DNA of 64,000 nucleotides from Litomosoides sigmodontis (taxonomy: Eukaryota > Nematoda > Chromadorea > Rhabditida > Onchocercidae), in contig OY718806.1 in the NCBI GenBank assembly GCA_963070105.1, positions 3,679,865 to 3,743,864 on the forward strand, in the 5' to 3' direction. Positions 35,304 to 47,016 of the stretch are shown piece after piece. A program made the translations under genes and the position numbers. Each line of letters starts with the position of its first letter. Within the stretch, counting starts at the first letter, position 1. The notes below the pieces were generated by a model. The model saw only the letters and a program-made list of their open reading frames with translations, did not search any database and had not been told where the DNA came from.

Positions 35304-37576
35304 TTACTTTGCATCAAATGAAGAATTGGAAGCATGAGTGAGTGAAGGTATCGGTGAACCATCAAACTTCCACGATTTATTACTGGTGCTATCACTATTA
35401 TTACTGCTACTTCCATTATTAGTACTATTAGCAGACTGCTCCACAACCTGTAGGCATGCCAAGTACGGTATTTGCTGGAGTTTGTATATAAAATCTTCGG
35501 GAGTTCTTGGTGTACCACCACAAAGTTGTCGTGTCAAGGCATCCAGTGATGGACCATGTGCCACCAGAAGTATTGTTCCTACAGAAGTAAAGTAAGTGAA
35601 TTTCAGTGAGTAAGTGAATTGCAAAACTTCCACAAAACACATTCTTATTTCACTCCTATGTACATTTCTAATTATTTTTGCCGTGAAGATATTATTACAA
35701 ACAATAAACGTCCGAAGTATCTTGTTTAAAGTTAGCAATACGTCCTCTTGTGAAAATGCACCTTTATTATGAACGGATAGTATTTTGCGAACCAATGAAA
35801 AGGATCTTTCATAAAAATCGTTCAGTGTTTCACTTGCGCACAGCTCATCTGGCTTTAGTAAAGGCATATAATAATTATTGATCGGATAACCAAAACTCTT
35901 AAGCTCTTCCGGCGTCATCCAGGATGGAATACCATTTCGGCACCAATGCAACCACTCATAAAGTCCTGGTTCAATGTTGATTCTTAGTGTGCAACTATCC
36001 ATTCCTAGAAGCTTCAAGGGAGTTCGAACCGTTAGAAATTAAAAAATTAAACGGTAACAACAGTTACCCACACTTGACCATTCACTGACAAGGTTGATGT
36101 GTGTAAAAACAATAAAGGAACATTCACGAAGAGAAACTTAGGACACCTTTAATGATGCCAACAGCAGTTTGCACACATCGTAATGCAGATGAACAATAAA
36201 CATGGTCCACTTTTACACCAAGGTCTCTCAAAGCTCTGCCTGCAAAAAGACTTTTGATTCCAATAAGTTAATGCGTGATTTCGTTAGAAATAAATTATTT
36301 TCAAATAAAAAAAGAAACACAAATCCTTCCCATGCTATATTGTTATAACTATTCAATTTTCCCACTGACCCACAAGAACTGAACAGTTGATGCAAATGTC
36401 TTAATACCAGCAAATATATATCTTAAAAGAAATTGAATTTCACAGGAAAAATGTGGAACATCATTATGGTGATAACTTAAAACATTGCACACATCAAAAT
36501 ATACAGTATGTGTTCACGGATATTAATAGATAAGATTACAAACAAAACAAGATGAAGTGAAAAATAAAACAGCAATAAAAGTGTGGAAAATGGAAGGGAA
36601 AAAAACTTCCAAACACGGTTAAAATCCAAAACCTAGAAAATATCGACTTTTCAAAAATAACCCACCTAACAAGCCATTATGCTATAGGAATTCGCCCGAG
36701 GAAACTAGTTCAATATGAAAAGGTTATGTAATAACTCTCGCGCAAACAACGAAAGCTTTGATGTAATTATCAGACGACAGAGAGTATTTGAATTATGTAT
36801 AATTAAGTAATAATCTAACAAAGATCACTCAAATGGAAATTGAAATGCAAGTATTATTTGTTACCTGTTAATGTTATCGTTATTATCATTTCAAAAACTC
36901 CCCAAGCATAGCTTCCGCAATTATATATGTGAGAATATAAAATAAAGTAACAAGCAAAACAACGCGCACATATTAGCAAATAGTATGACGTACAGAAATC
37001 AATATTCAAAAGCAGTAACGTACAAACCTGTAAGTTTTGACTGCAAGTAACCCATTTCTGTGAGCGGCGAATCAGACGCAAACATTTCGAAGCCATCCTT
37101 ACGTTTTGGTAGGGTTCTTGGCAAATTTAAATCAAATGGGTGGTATTTACCGCTGCTATCGAAAGCTTGTTTCAGCCAGTTGGTTCCTAAAAGAAATAAA
37201 GAAATTATACTACGCTAATAGAACACACAATTATTTTTGAAGAAATCTGACCAGTAGCGCAGGTCTATTTTATTAAGCAACCAATAAGAAAAAAAGAAAA
37301 ATTAGCATCTTTTTTTTGATATAAAGTTACAAACAATTCTCCTGATTCTACATCGTTATATGTCACTACTGCTATCACTATTACTAATTAATCGATTAAC
37401 ATTATTCCTTCTTCCAAGGAAATCACTAAGACATACAACGATATAGAATGCATAACATATAAAACGGGAAAGCATTCTTTGATGGACAAGAGAAACAACA
37501 AACCTTGCTGGTTGAAGGTGAAATCGCAGCGTTCGCCGTGCCGTACCACTAACAACCGCCTTGCAGACTTCTCCAT
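35304..37576 (-). CDS. UBASH3/STS-type histidine phosphatase, stand-alone domain (280 aa)
   Basis: Member of the 2-histidine phosphatase (phosphoglycerate mutase-like) group, closest to the C-terminal domain of UBASH3A/B and insect ecdysteroid-phosphate phosphatase. Exons: 37576-37504, 37186-37028, 36239-36147, 36004-35762, 35578-35304 (TAA). Every junction leaves one base, completing a Gly codon. Motifs: [14 protein letters not shown] (phospho-His), [19 protein letters not shown] (second Arg), [13 protein letters not shown] (catalytic Glu), [19 protein letters not shown] (second His). All catalytic residues are present. The UBA and SH3 domains and the 2H phosphoesterase part of UBASH3 are absent, and the ATG is only seven residues before the RHG strand, so this is a compact enzyme. 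The tail after [11 protein letters not shown] is about 45 residues, Ser/Asn-rich. Substrate unknown: phosphotyrosine in UBASH3B, ecdysteroid phosphate in insects. Confidence 0.88.
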
Positions 37577-40531
37577 TTCTGGTAATGTAACTGTTGGAAA
37601 TTTATAAAAAAAAATGCGAAATAGGATGTTAGAAACAGGCTCAGAAACAGAAGCAGAATTCCTGAAGACAGCAAAAATAAGGAAAGCAAGCGACGAGCAC
37701 TAGTGAATCATATCGCACGAATTTTCATAGCTGTTCTGTTAACCGTTGGTTAAGGTAGAGCAATCGATGAGTGGGATGGACATGTTAAGGATAAGTGTAA
37801 GTTAAGTTCATTTAGGCTAAGATTCTGGCCATATTCTGCTAACATGTGGTGTTGGATCTGTTTTACATCACTGTTGAGTGCTGGTTGCTGCCTTGTTAGG
37901 TGAAAATATCAGAACTGCGGAGGCTACGAATAAAATTGTGAAAATCTGATTAGGGAATAGAACTGTTCGAAATATTTAAACGAATTCGTATAAAACTACT
38001 AATTCGAAACTAAAACGGAAAACCCACCATTTACTACAGGATTAATTTGTTATATTTAGCACATATTTAATATATAACACATTTGAGAAGAAAAAAATGG
38101 ATACGAATCAAGCAACTACTCCACTGCCTTGAAGTGATTTTCAGATGAATTTATTTCGATTTATACTACTACCACATAGATTGTTCTGATTAATTTGTAT
38201 AGTTGCATGTGCATAATAAATCAAACTTTCCAAGCGTTTTAAGGGGGGTCTGTTTGGCTGAGAGTTTGAAGCAGAAAAGGGTGATTGTTGTGCGCAAAAG
38301 TGGGCAGCACTTGGTAAATTGTTAATGACATTGAGGATGGGGAGGGTTGCTGCAAAAATCAAATAATTGGGGAATCGTGGAAACAGCGGCGGCCTACGGA
38401 GGAACAATGAAAAGGAAGAAGAGTGAGTGCGCATCCTCATGCCTCATCGGCATTTATACCGTCCGATGCAGAAGGGTTGGTCACAATGACCAGCGCCGGG
38501 CAGACAGATAAGATTCGAAGCTATGGGAAAACATTTTGCAGACTGCAGTACATAGGACAAATTGATGCAGACAATCTCTAGATGACGAAACTTCCTGCAC
38601 ACTGCAATTTGTGTTAAATTTATCTCGACTTTCTCGACATGGTCAACTTGTGGTTAGAACTGAAGAAAAGAGCCTACCGTATGATGTGAGAGGGAGTTTG
38701 GAACCGTAACATTTATTTCCATTCAGATCTGTCAAAATAGTCGAAAGTAGAACTGTACGGATTTCACTGAAATTTTTTTTACCCATAATATATTTTTTCG
38801 TATAAATTATTAACAAATTACGAGCTTACTTTATATATGTTATGGAAGTATTCAGCATGATGCAAAAATATTCAAATAACACTTCAAAGCATCGATCACA
38901 TTTAATTGTCATGGTTATTTAATAAAACACCTATATAATAAGTATTTGTTTGAGCCAATATATGTGATGCATTTTTATTATTGCTAAGCTCATTAATAAA
39001 ATAAAAATATGACACGATATTTTATGGTAAATTTCCCTCAGGAAATACTAAGACGTTTTAGACTACTTTCCAAACGGTTCTAGCTTATGAAGTTCCTTGG
39101 ATTAGTTGCTCAAATATTTATAACTCAGAATGGCTTCCGATCAAGGAATCATGAAAGAAAAACTTATTGTAAAGCAAAAGTAGAACCAAATGCAGCCCAA
39201 TCTTTATTTGACCACTTGCTTGACTGAATGTTAATATCGAAATTACTTCGATCAAAGTGCAGAAGATGCAATGCAATATTATACCAACTTCAATAGTGAA
39301 AGAGTGAAAGAATTGGCGTGCGAGATGGATTTAAACCCGTTCATAGGCGCATATTGTACGCAAATGTAAAAGGCTGGATATGATGCTGGCAAGCCATACA
39401 AAAAGATAGCTTGTATATTCAGAAGCCATTTTGATTTTGAATTCCTTATGAATATTTAAACGATTGGATTATAAAATTCACTATCTACGGGATATTATTT
39501 TGTGCGCAGATGAAATTCATACTTCCCCCCATTCGTGCCCCGTTAGGCCATAGATTTTTAAACCAATCGTACACCATGTTCTCACATAATGAATGCTACC
39601 GCTCGACAATGTTGGCGAGAAAACAAGTTCCTACCACTTATCATCTTTGCTAGTAGCCTGTACCTGTATTTTTTTTTTAATATTCAGACTATTGGGACAT
39701 TTTCGTATGTCAGCAGTAAGAAATGTGAAACACGGCACCTAAAACGGACCTGCAGGAAGTCACGTTATTTCTTCTTGGTTATCGGTTGCCTTTTTTCCAA
39801 AACTGGTCATTAAATAACAAAACTTTCTTTCCACAGCATTTGGAACTTACGGACGCTTTTAAATATACACAGCATCTAAAGAGCAGAAAATTGATTCTGC
39901 AAGAACATTCATGTCAACGGTCTGCCCCATTCACACTAGGTAATGTATGAGTGGAACAAACATTCGAACATTCACACTAGATAACGTTTTACACTACCAG
40001 TAAAGATATTTATATGCAAATAAATATATAAACAAATAAATCATTATATCAGAAAAGCGTTCCCATAATGGTGAACTTTTACAAAAAATTTTGTAAAAGG
40101 AAAAAGAGAAATCAATCGTAATTCACAAATGATAGCCAAATAACTGCATTTATACAGAAATGCAAAAGGCAAGAACGCAATACGAAAAGGATACATAGAG
40201 CAGAAATACCAGAATTGTGGAGCTCTCATTCTTTCTCGCCAGATTTTTATTTATACGAGAAATGATATATAAAACAAATTTCTTTGTCAGTTTTTCTTAC
40301 CAATTTAATAAGTTCCTGAGATCTTAAAATTACTGATAGGGAATGTTATTAAAGGAATACGAACTAGCAGGAATCCACTTTTTTATCTCCATAAATCATA
40401 TTAACGTTAGAAAAAATCAAATGACCAGTACTAATGAATGACTTGGCTGCACTTCACAGATGCGCTAAATTTGTGATTCTTTTTGAACTGAAAGCTCCCG
40501 AAAACCTATTAATACAAACTCCGGAAAACTG
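37577..40531. other. Intergenic region, no gene seen
   Basis: Between the phosphatase start and the 3' end of the CCDC186 gene. The 99-codon minus-strand frame at 38141-38440 and others lack splice context or a domain. A CATTCACACTAG motif occurs twice at about 39927-39983. Confidence 0.5.
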
Positions 40532-43500
40532 CTACATCATTTTGGAAAGCGTCAGCTGTCGATTTTCGCGCGACAACCGAGAAATTTCTTCACCCAAAGT
40601 ATCGATATTATCCTGTAAAATAATGGTTCATTTTCTGCGGAACAATTCACTTAATTTTTTCATTAACCGGCCAAACCGATCTAATTTAAAGTCATGTATT
40701 TTTACGTATTGCCCTACCTTGAGTGTGATATTTCTATGTAGGGCATTTTCCAGTACAGCTTGTAGGCGTGAGTTTACTTCCGTTGCAACATCAGATGTTC
40801 CAGTGGCATTATTGGCACTGCTTGCAAACAAATTTCCTATTAAGGAGGATGAAGCACTGCTTCTATCCCTAGGTCCACGTGGTAACTGTAAAAGTCCCTA
40901 GTTATTTCGAAAAGTGGAGCAAAATTAAAAACAAGCTATGCATATTCTGAAATCATGCAACAGGATTTTCTAGGACAAATCGGCAATACCAGTGCAAAAC
41001 TTGTAGACAGTGCCAGTTGTTACTGTCCCTCACATTAGCTATCACATTATCACATGTGCAATAACGAAGGAACGGAATACATACTCATAACAAAATACAA
41101 AAGCAGCATTCATATAACTTGTTCATGCTTGCATTCTCCGCAAAAACATTATAACTTCCTCATAAAATATTTACAAAATTATGTTACTTCCTTAATTTAC
41201 AAAGTTATGCAGTGCACAGGCCTCTCTACTTCAACTTCCACCAAATCATTACACTTCCTGCATTGAAAAAATCTGCATATCGAAGTAGGGAAAATCTGCA
41301 TATCGAAGTAAACAATCATAAATGCCTTTAGTTTCAAATCCGATTCCAAAATCACAGATATTTTCAACTAAATAATCATTCTTCCTAAATTTGCGCACAG
41401 AAGTGGGAAACTAACTTACCGTTGCTTCGCACGTTTCCAGCAACTATAAACAAATTTCAAAATTATTGCATGATAACAATTCCCTTCACATCGTTAAATA
41501 ACCATCCTAGGATTACAAACTGAATACAAACAAAATGAAAAGTCTTACTCTATTTACGTCACTCACTGGTAATAACAAAGATGCCTCTTCTCGCAGTGCG
41601 TAATTCTGAATAATCCTAAAAACATGATTCACACAATGTTGGGTTTTAAAACAAGCAACTACTATCCATAACTACGAATAACCAAAACATGATGTCGGTT
41701 CTGACCATAACTGCACTACTATTCAAAAAACTTCATAAGTTAATTATTAAGAAACAAAATCATCATGACGAATGTAAGCAAAAATGTTGAAGTAAACATA
41801 TATTCTTCCTTCTCTCTCACTTAACAAAAAGATATAAATTTACTTCGTTTTTCTCACTAGCTCTTCTGTGCAATGACGAACATGTTCTTCCAGAAATTCT
41901 AATTTTTCTTGTCGTCTAGCCAACTGTCGTTGTAGCTTCACAATCTTTTCAATCATTTGTTGTTGAAAAGCACCTGAAACAAAATTCGATTTTTTTAATT
42001 CCAAATCAATCTAATTTTCAAAGTGTTTTTCACGCAAGTGTGTAAAGTGTAAGAAAATGATAGTTTAGAAACACATGTCACAGCATAACTGCATCATGCT
42101 TACGTGCATGATCTATAATTGCTGTTTGAGACTGCTGAGATGCCTCTCGATGAGGAACAGCTCCTGGACGTACATCAGTAGCGGATGGAATCGATGACGC
42201 TCGTGACGAAGTTGATGATTCTGCTGCATCTGTAAGACATAAATAACGATAATATAATTAAACGAAAATTGTTATAGTAGATGGGATTAAACATTAATAA
42301 AACTGAACTTTGAGATCTAAAAAATGAACAAAACTACCGTTGGGCATCGCAGGAAGTGGTATGTTATCTTCTACTGATGCATTTGGTGAGGATGAACTAA
42401 GGCTTCCAGATAGTAGTTTACGCAAATGCTGCACTTCGGCTCGCAATTCCTGCAAATAGACTTGTCATCTCTATGGCTCAAGCAGAAATTTATTTTAAAT
42501 ATGCTCTTACTAGAAACCACTTAGCCATCAGATTTTTTGGAAAAAATAACCTTCAGAGAACTCGCATTCTTTTTTCTCAGTATTTCCTGTCCATTATGAA
42601 GCTCATTAATTACTGCGTTTAACTTGTGTTCTGCAAATCCAAAGATTTACAAATATCAAAATTCAAAATCTCAACTTCATTATTTGATTCATTTATATGC
42701 ATTTTTCAGATTAGTTTCCAATTTAATAGTTTAACTGTTCCACCATTTATTCTAGAATGAAGCATAACTGATAGCAGCAAAGAACTTTTAAAATCAACAT
42801 AAGTACCTCTATCAATATTTGCATCAACTTTCTGTTGTAGCACCCCAATTTCCGCAGAGCTTTTAATTTTTAACACTTCCAGTTCCTGCTGTAGCTCAGC
42901 AATACGCTTTTCGTAGGTCGATACAGAAGTTTCTAGTGTTTGCACCAGCTGATTTAATTCCAAATTCTGGAAATGAAGAAAAATAAATACAATTTTTGTT
43001 TAATATGTTAATAAAATAATACGATACTAAGTGTAAATTTATTAACAATCAAGATAAACGTGTAGTGCGATCTAAGGTTCAGGAATATCCAGTAACTCTT
43101 CTACAAAACATCAAAGCAAAATAAAACCTTGAGTCTGAGAACTTCTTGTTGAGAAGTTAACGAAGAATTCTTATCTGCTAATTGTTTTGTGATTTCGAGC
43201 ATCCTTTCTGCCTGCTTTCTACATTCTGCCGCTTCTGCCTCTGCTTGATCACGTTCTGCAGCTGCCTCCATTGCCGCAATTTCTGATAATTTAACACGAC
43301 GAATATTGCTGGAAAAAGATGAAATTTGCATAAATTCACGGTGTAAAATGAGACCAAAATGAAACTAAAATTTATTTCAAATTTCAAATCCTCGAAATCC
43401 ACAGTTACAAATAGAGTGGAACTGGTGTAAAACGAACCTATTTAACTGGGCTTGTATTTCCTCTAAAGACTTCAATTTTTCTGAAGCGACTTGGTGAGCT

Positions 43501-46304
43501 TGACGAGACTGTTCCAGTTCTTGATTCAGTTGTTGAGACTCTGCGTGTAATTGGGCGTTTGTTTGCTTAACATGTTCGAGCTCTTGACAGAGAGTGGAAT
43601 TATGCGATCTGCAATCAAAATTATCCAAAATTTGTTTCGTCATACTTTGTTTACAACGTCCACTTACGCAACTAAATATTGCTTTCGCTCACCTAAGTGA
43701 AATTAACTCGTTGCATGCGTTGTTGTACAATTCTTCCTGATTGTTCGTTTTCTTTATCGCTGCATCCATTTCTTCGGCGCACTGCTGTTCTAACTTCTGA
43801 AATTGATATACATACATATCTCTCAAATAGCAGATGCCAGTCTTTAAAATAACTTAAAAAATTCAACTTATCACGGTTTATTTAATGAGACATGTCACAT
43901 GGCAGGAAAAGTAGAGATGCGTTAAAAATCAATACAAAATACAACTTTAGATGGTTTTCAGCAATTATGAATTATTTAAGAAGATATATATTGTGAGTGA
44001 AGCATATAACAAAATCAGGTTACAACCTTCAACATTGCTTGTGCTTTTTTCAGTTCTTCCTGACATTCCTCTTTCTCCCTTTCTTTCAAGATCAACTGAG
44101 ACTGTGCGAATTCCAAACGCGAACGCAGTTCCGTAAATACCGTTTGACTAACCTGGAAACGAAGAAATACATGATCATTTTTCTATTAAATCAGGTTAGT
44201 TGTCACTGATTCTACAGAAACATTTGGCAATTATATTCAATTGACATTAAGCATACAGATTGAATAGTTACTCTCATCTAAAATATTTCGTTTAAAGTCC
44301 TATGGAAAGGAATTTAAATGATACGGGAAGACAATCCGACAAGTTGACACCCTAGACATAAATAAATCTCAAACTTAAAATGAAAGAATCAACTTCTAAA
44401 TGTTTAACGGTTATTTCGTGTTGTTTCCCAAGTTCTTTATTAGATTCTTTTTCGAGAAATGCTTCTAAAAACACAATTAATGGCACGAAACAGGCCCAAG
44501 AATTCTAAAAATTCTGCTGGATCCACTAAGAGTCGCAAAAAAAAACGAGTTTTATTAAAAAAAAAGTCAAACTCGATAATTTCTCCCATACATATTTCTG
44601 GCCAGTAAAGGTAAATGTCAATAAAAAATTCCTTGAAAAAACGCTATTTTTCTTCCTAAAGACTTACCGCATCTTGCAAGTTCTCGAACTGCGTGCTGCT
44701 CTGCAATGTATTTTCCTCTACTGATAGCTTATTATTCTGCAATAAAAAGATTTTCAAAGGTAATCCTAAAGCATTTTAGAAAACCTCTGCCGGCGTAACC
44801 ACCTGATCAAACAACTAATTAATATAATTTCAACAATGAATTTCCAATGAAAAATAAAAATATGTCGCTATCTGGAAGACTGGAAACGGATCTGCAGTTC
44901 TGAAAATAAATCTATGAGAACATGATTATATACTATCTTAAAACACTATAAAAAAATTTTCAGCAATGCAAGGGTCGGGTGCAGATCGTAGAAAAACACT
45001 AATATAAAATGTACTTGCACTTCGAGTTCTTCGACCCTCGTTTGCAAGCGCATTATCTGTGCTTCTCTTGTTGCATATCGGCACACAGCATCATTCTTCT
45101 CTTTTTCGATTGCTTCCATCTTTTTCATTTGCTGCATTCAAAAACTTTTACAGTATTACAACTGAACCAAAAGTTTAACTTCTTTTTCATCAAATATACC
45201 AAATGGTCTAAGAACCGGAAGACATGATATGGAAGAAAAATAAATGCTCACTTCCAGAAGACCAAATATTTATTACCATTTCTTGGAATATATCATTCGT
45301 ATTTTCGGTTAAATCGGTTTCATGAGGAGCAAAAAATTGCTCATTACTAACATACCTCTACAAATTTCTGGTCCCATTTTGCATTATTTTGTTTTATGCG
45401 TTCGCGACAATGTTGCTCACGTGCTTCAACATGCTGAGTGGTCAGCTTCAGCTGTAATTCCAGGTCCCTTATCCGGCGTTCCAAATTTTTACGACGAGTA
45501 GCGAATTCACTAAAACAAAGATAAGAAATACAAGAAAATATGCCACAAATGTGGAACATTAAACATAATCTTTTCAATCAATACGAAGTGAAAAAGAGAA
45601 CCTTCGGCTGGCGTCGAGCACTTCCTGAACATTATCGCATTCTCCTCTCACTTTCTGCAGCTGTTCTTCCAGTTCACTATTTTCTTTTTGTAATCTGAAA
45701 CTTGAGAATTTTGGATTAAATTTACATCTCCTTGACAAATTGTGCGGAGCTTAACTATCAATTCAATGTCGAAGTTGTCAGAGCACATAGAAACGGCTCC
45801 CAAATAAAGTCTTCTTTTGGCGTAAAACTGAAGTTTTATAAGTTATATGGCTCTCAATATCTTCTGGCCTTCCGTTTGTAGAGAACCGATATACAGTTTA
45901 TAGCAACGGCATAGTCCTGATATAAGGTAACCAATACAAAATTGACCTTTCTAATTCATTGCATTGTGTGCTGTATTTGTCGTATAGAAAAGAAAACTTC
46001 TCTAGGTCATTTTCTGCTACAGTTTTCGCCGTACTGCTCCCTGACGAAATCTGCAAATACTTGGAAATCGTTAGTGACAAATCTGCTAGTTAAAAGCTCA
46101 ATACGCATGAAATAATCCAAAATTCACTTCCCCTCTACCGCTCCCTTGCATCCAGCTTTTTTAAAATTGTTTTTCCTTTGTTACAAAGTCACCATCCATT
46201 TAACTTACTTCTGAACGAATCGATTCACTGCTTTTGGATTTTTCTATTTCAGTCACTTCCGAAATCTCGGCAGACGAAGACGAATCTGACTTTTGCACCG
46301 CCAT
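40532..46304 (-). CDS. cccp-1: CCDC186 / CCCP-1 long coiled-coil protein (714 aa)
   Basis: Golgi/TGN-associated coiled-coil protein; in C. elegans it works with RAB-2 and the EARP complex in dense-core vesicle cargo sorting. Nineteen exons keep phase: 46304-46209, 46050-45947, 45694-45602, 45509-45356, 45131-45015, 44736-44668, 44152-44027, 43796-43693, 43608-43438, 43308-43128, 42966-42807, 42630-42551, 42449-42338, 42229-42104, 41973-41844, 41615-41567, 41443-41420, 40885-40718, 40612-40532 (TAG). After a Ser-rich start (MAVQKSDSSSS) come heptads rich in Glu, Gln and Lys to about residue 500, a Ser/Pro linker (SGSLSSSSPNASVEDN), then the conserved C-terminus: EKIVKLQRQLARRQEKLEFL, IIQNYALREEASLLLP, VNSRLQAVLENALHRNITLK, IDTLGEEISRLSRENRQL. 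This block matches the CCDC186 C-terminus, the part that binds membranes and Rab2. The 24-base exon is predicted from splice sites only. Confidence 0.9.
41268..41310. repeat. Two direct copies of a 20-base unit
   Basis: Copies at 41268-41287 and 41291-41310, identical, separated by GGG, in a cccp-1 intron. Confidence 0.9.
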
Positions 46305-47016
46305 TCGAAACGCGGCCAAACGAGCCCAACAAGCAAAATGAACCGCTTCTGGTTTATACCTTTCGCATAAATGCAGCCAGGTAACACGGGTTCGCACAAT
46401 CAAAGATAACACGGGCCACCAATCATGCAGAAGCCCGAGCCGTAAACCTACAAATTTCACGGGCATGAGATCCGATAGTCATGTACTACACAGCTCCGAG
46501 TGGCTTTGTGAACTATTCATCCTGGTAACACATCACTTCACACGTGCACCAGCATTGTCGTAAAATTATCGATTTTGAACACCTGAGGATATCCATGTTG
46601 AATGTGAGCCTCCTTCATTTTAATTTGTGTTCTATCAAGAAAGAACAAAAATTTATTGTTAGAATGTACACGAATAGTACAATGAACACACACTTGCGGT
46701 TAATAACTTGTGGTTAATATCAAATCGTTTCGCAAAAAAAATTTAAATAACATAAAAGTGAAAGAACGAAAGTATAGCACATTAATACCAAAACGATATA
46801 GGCAAAACGGAAGAAAAACGACCTCATAAAAAGTCATTGAAGGAGATAAGGAGATACCAACCACAGGTAGCTAAATTTCAAGCAGAGAAGAAACCACCTG
46901 TGCGACCCACTACATACAAGTCAAATTTTCTACGTAGTTTTCTTGGGTCTCATCTGGCTGGAAACATCGTAAGAAATTCTATATCGGCTATCATAATCTA
47001 CTGCTACACAAAATAA
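46305..47016. other. Spacer between two minus-strand genes
   Basis: About 700 bases between the end of the unrecognised membrane-protein gene and the start codon of cccp-1. It must hold the 3' UTR of the former and the promoter or trans-splice region of the latter. Close same-strand spacing would allow an operon, but I see no clear spliced-leader acceptor near 46304. Confidence 0.4.

Noticed and set aside
36018..36032. GTTCGAACC, a tRNA T-loop-like motif
   Set aside because: No acceptor stem, D arm or anticodon arm can be formed around it, and it lies in a phosphatase intron.
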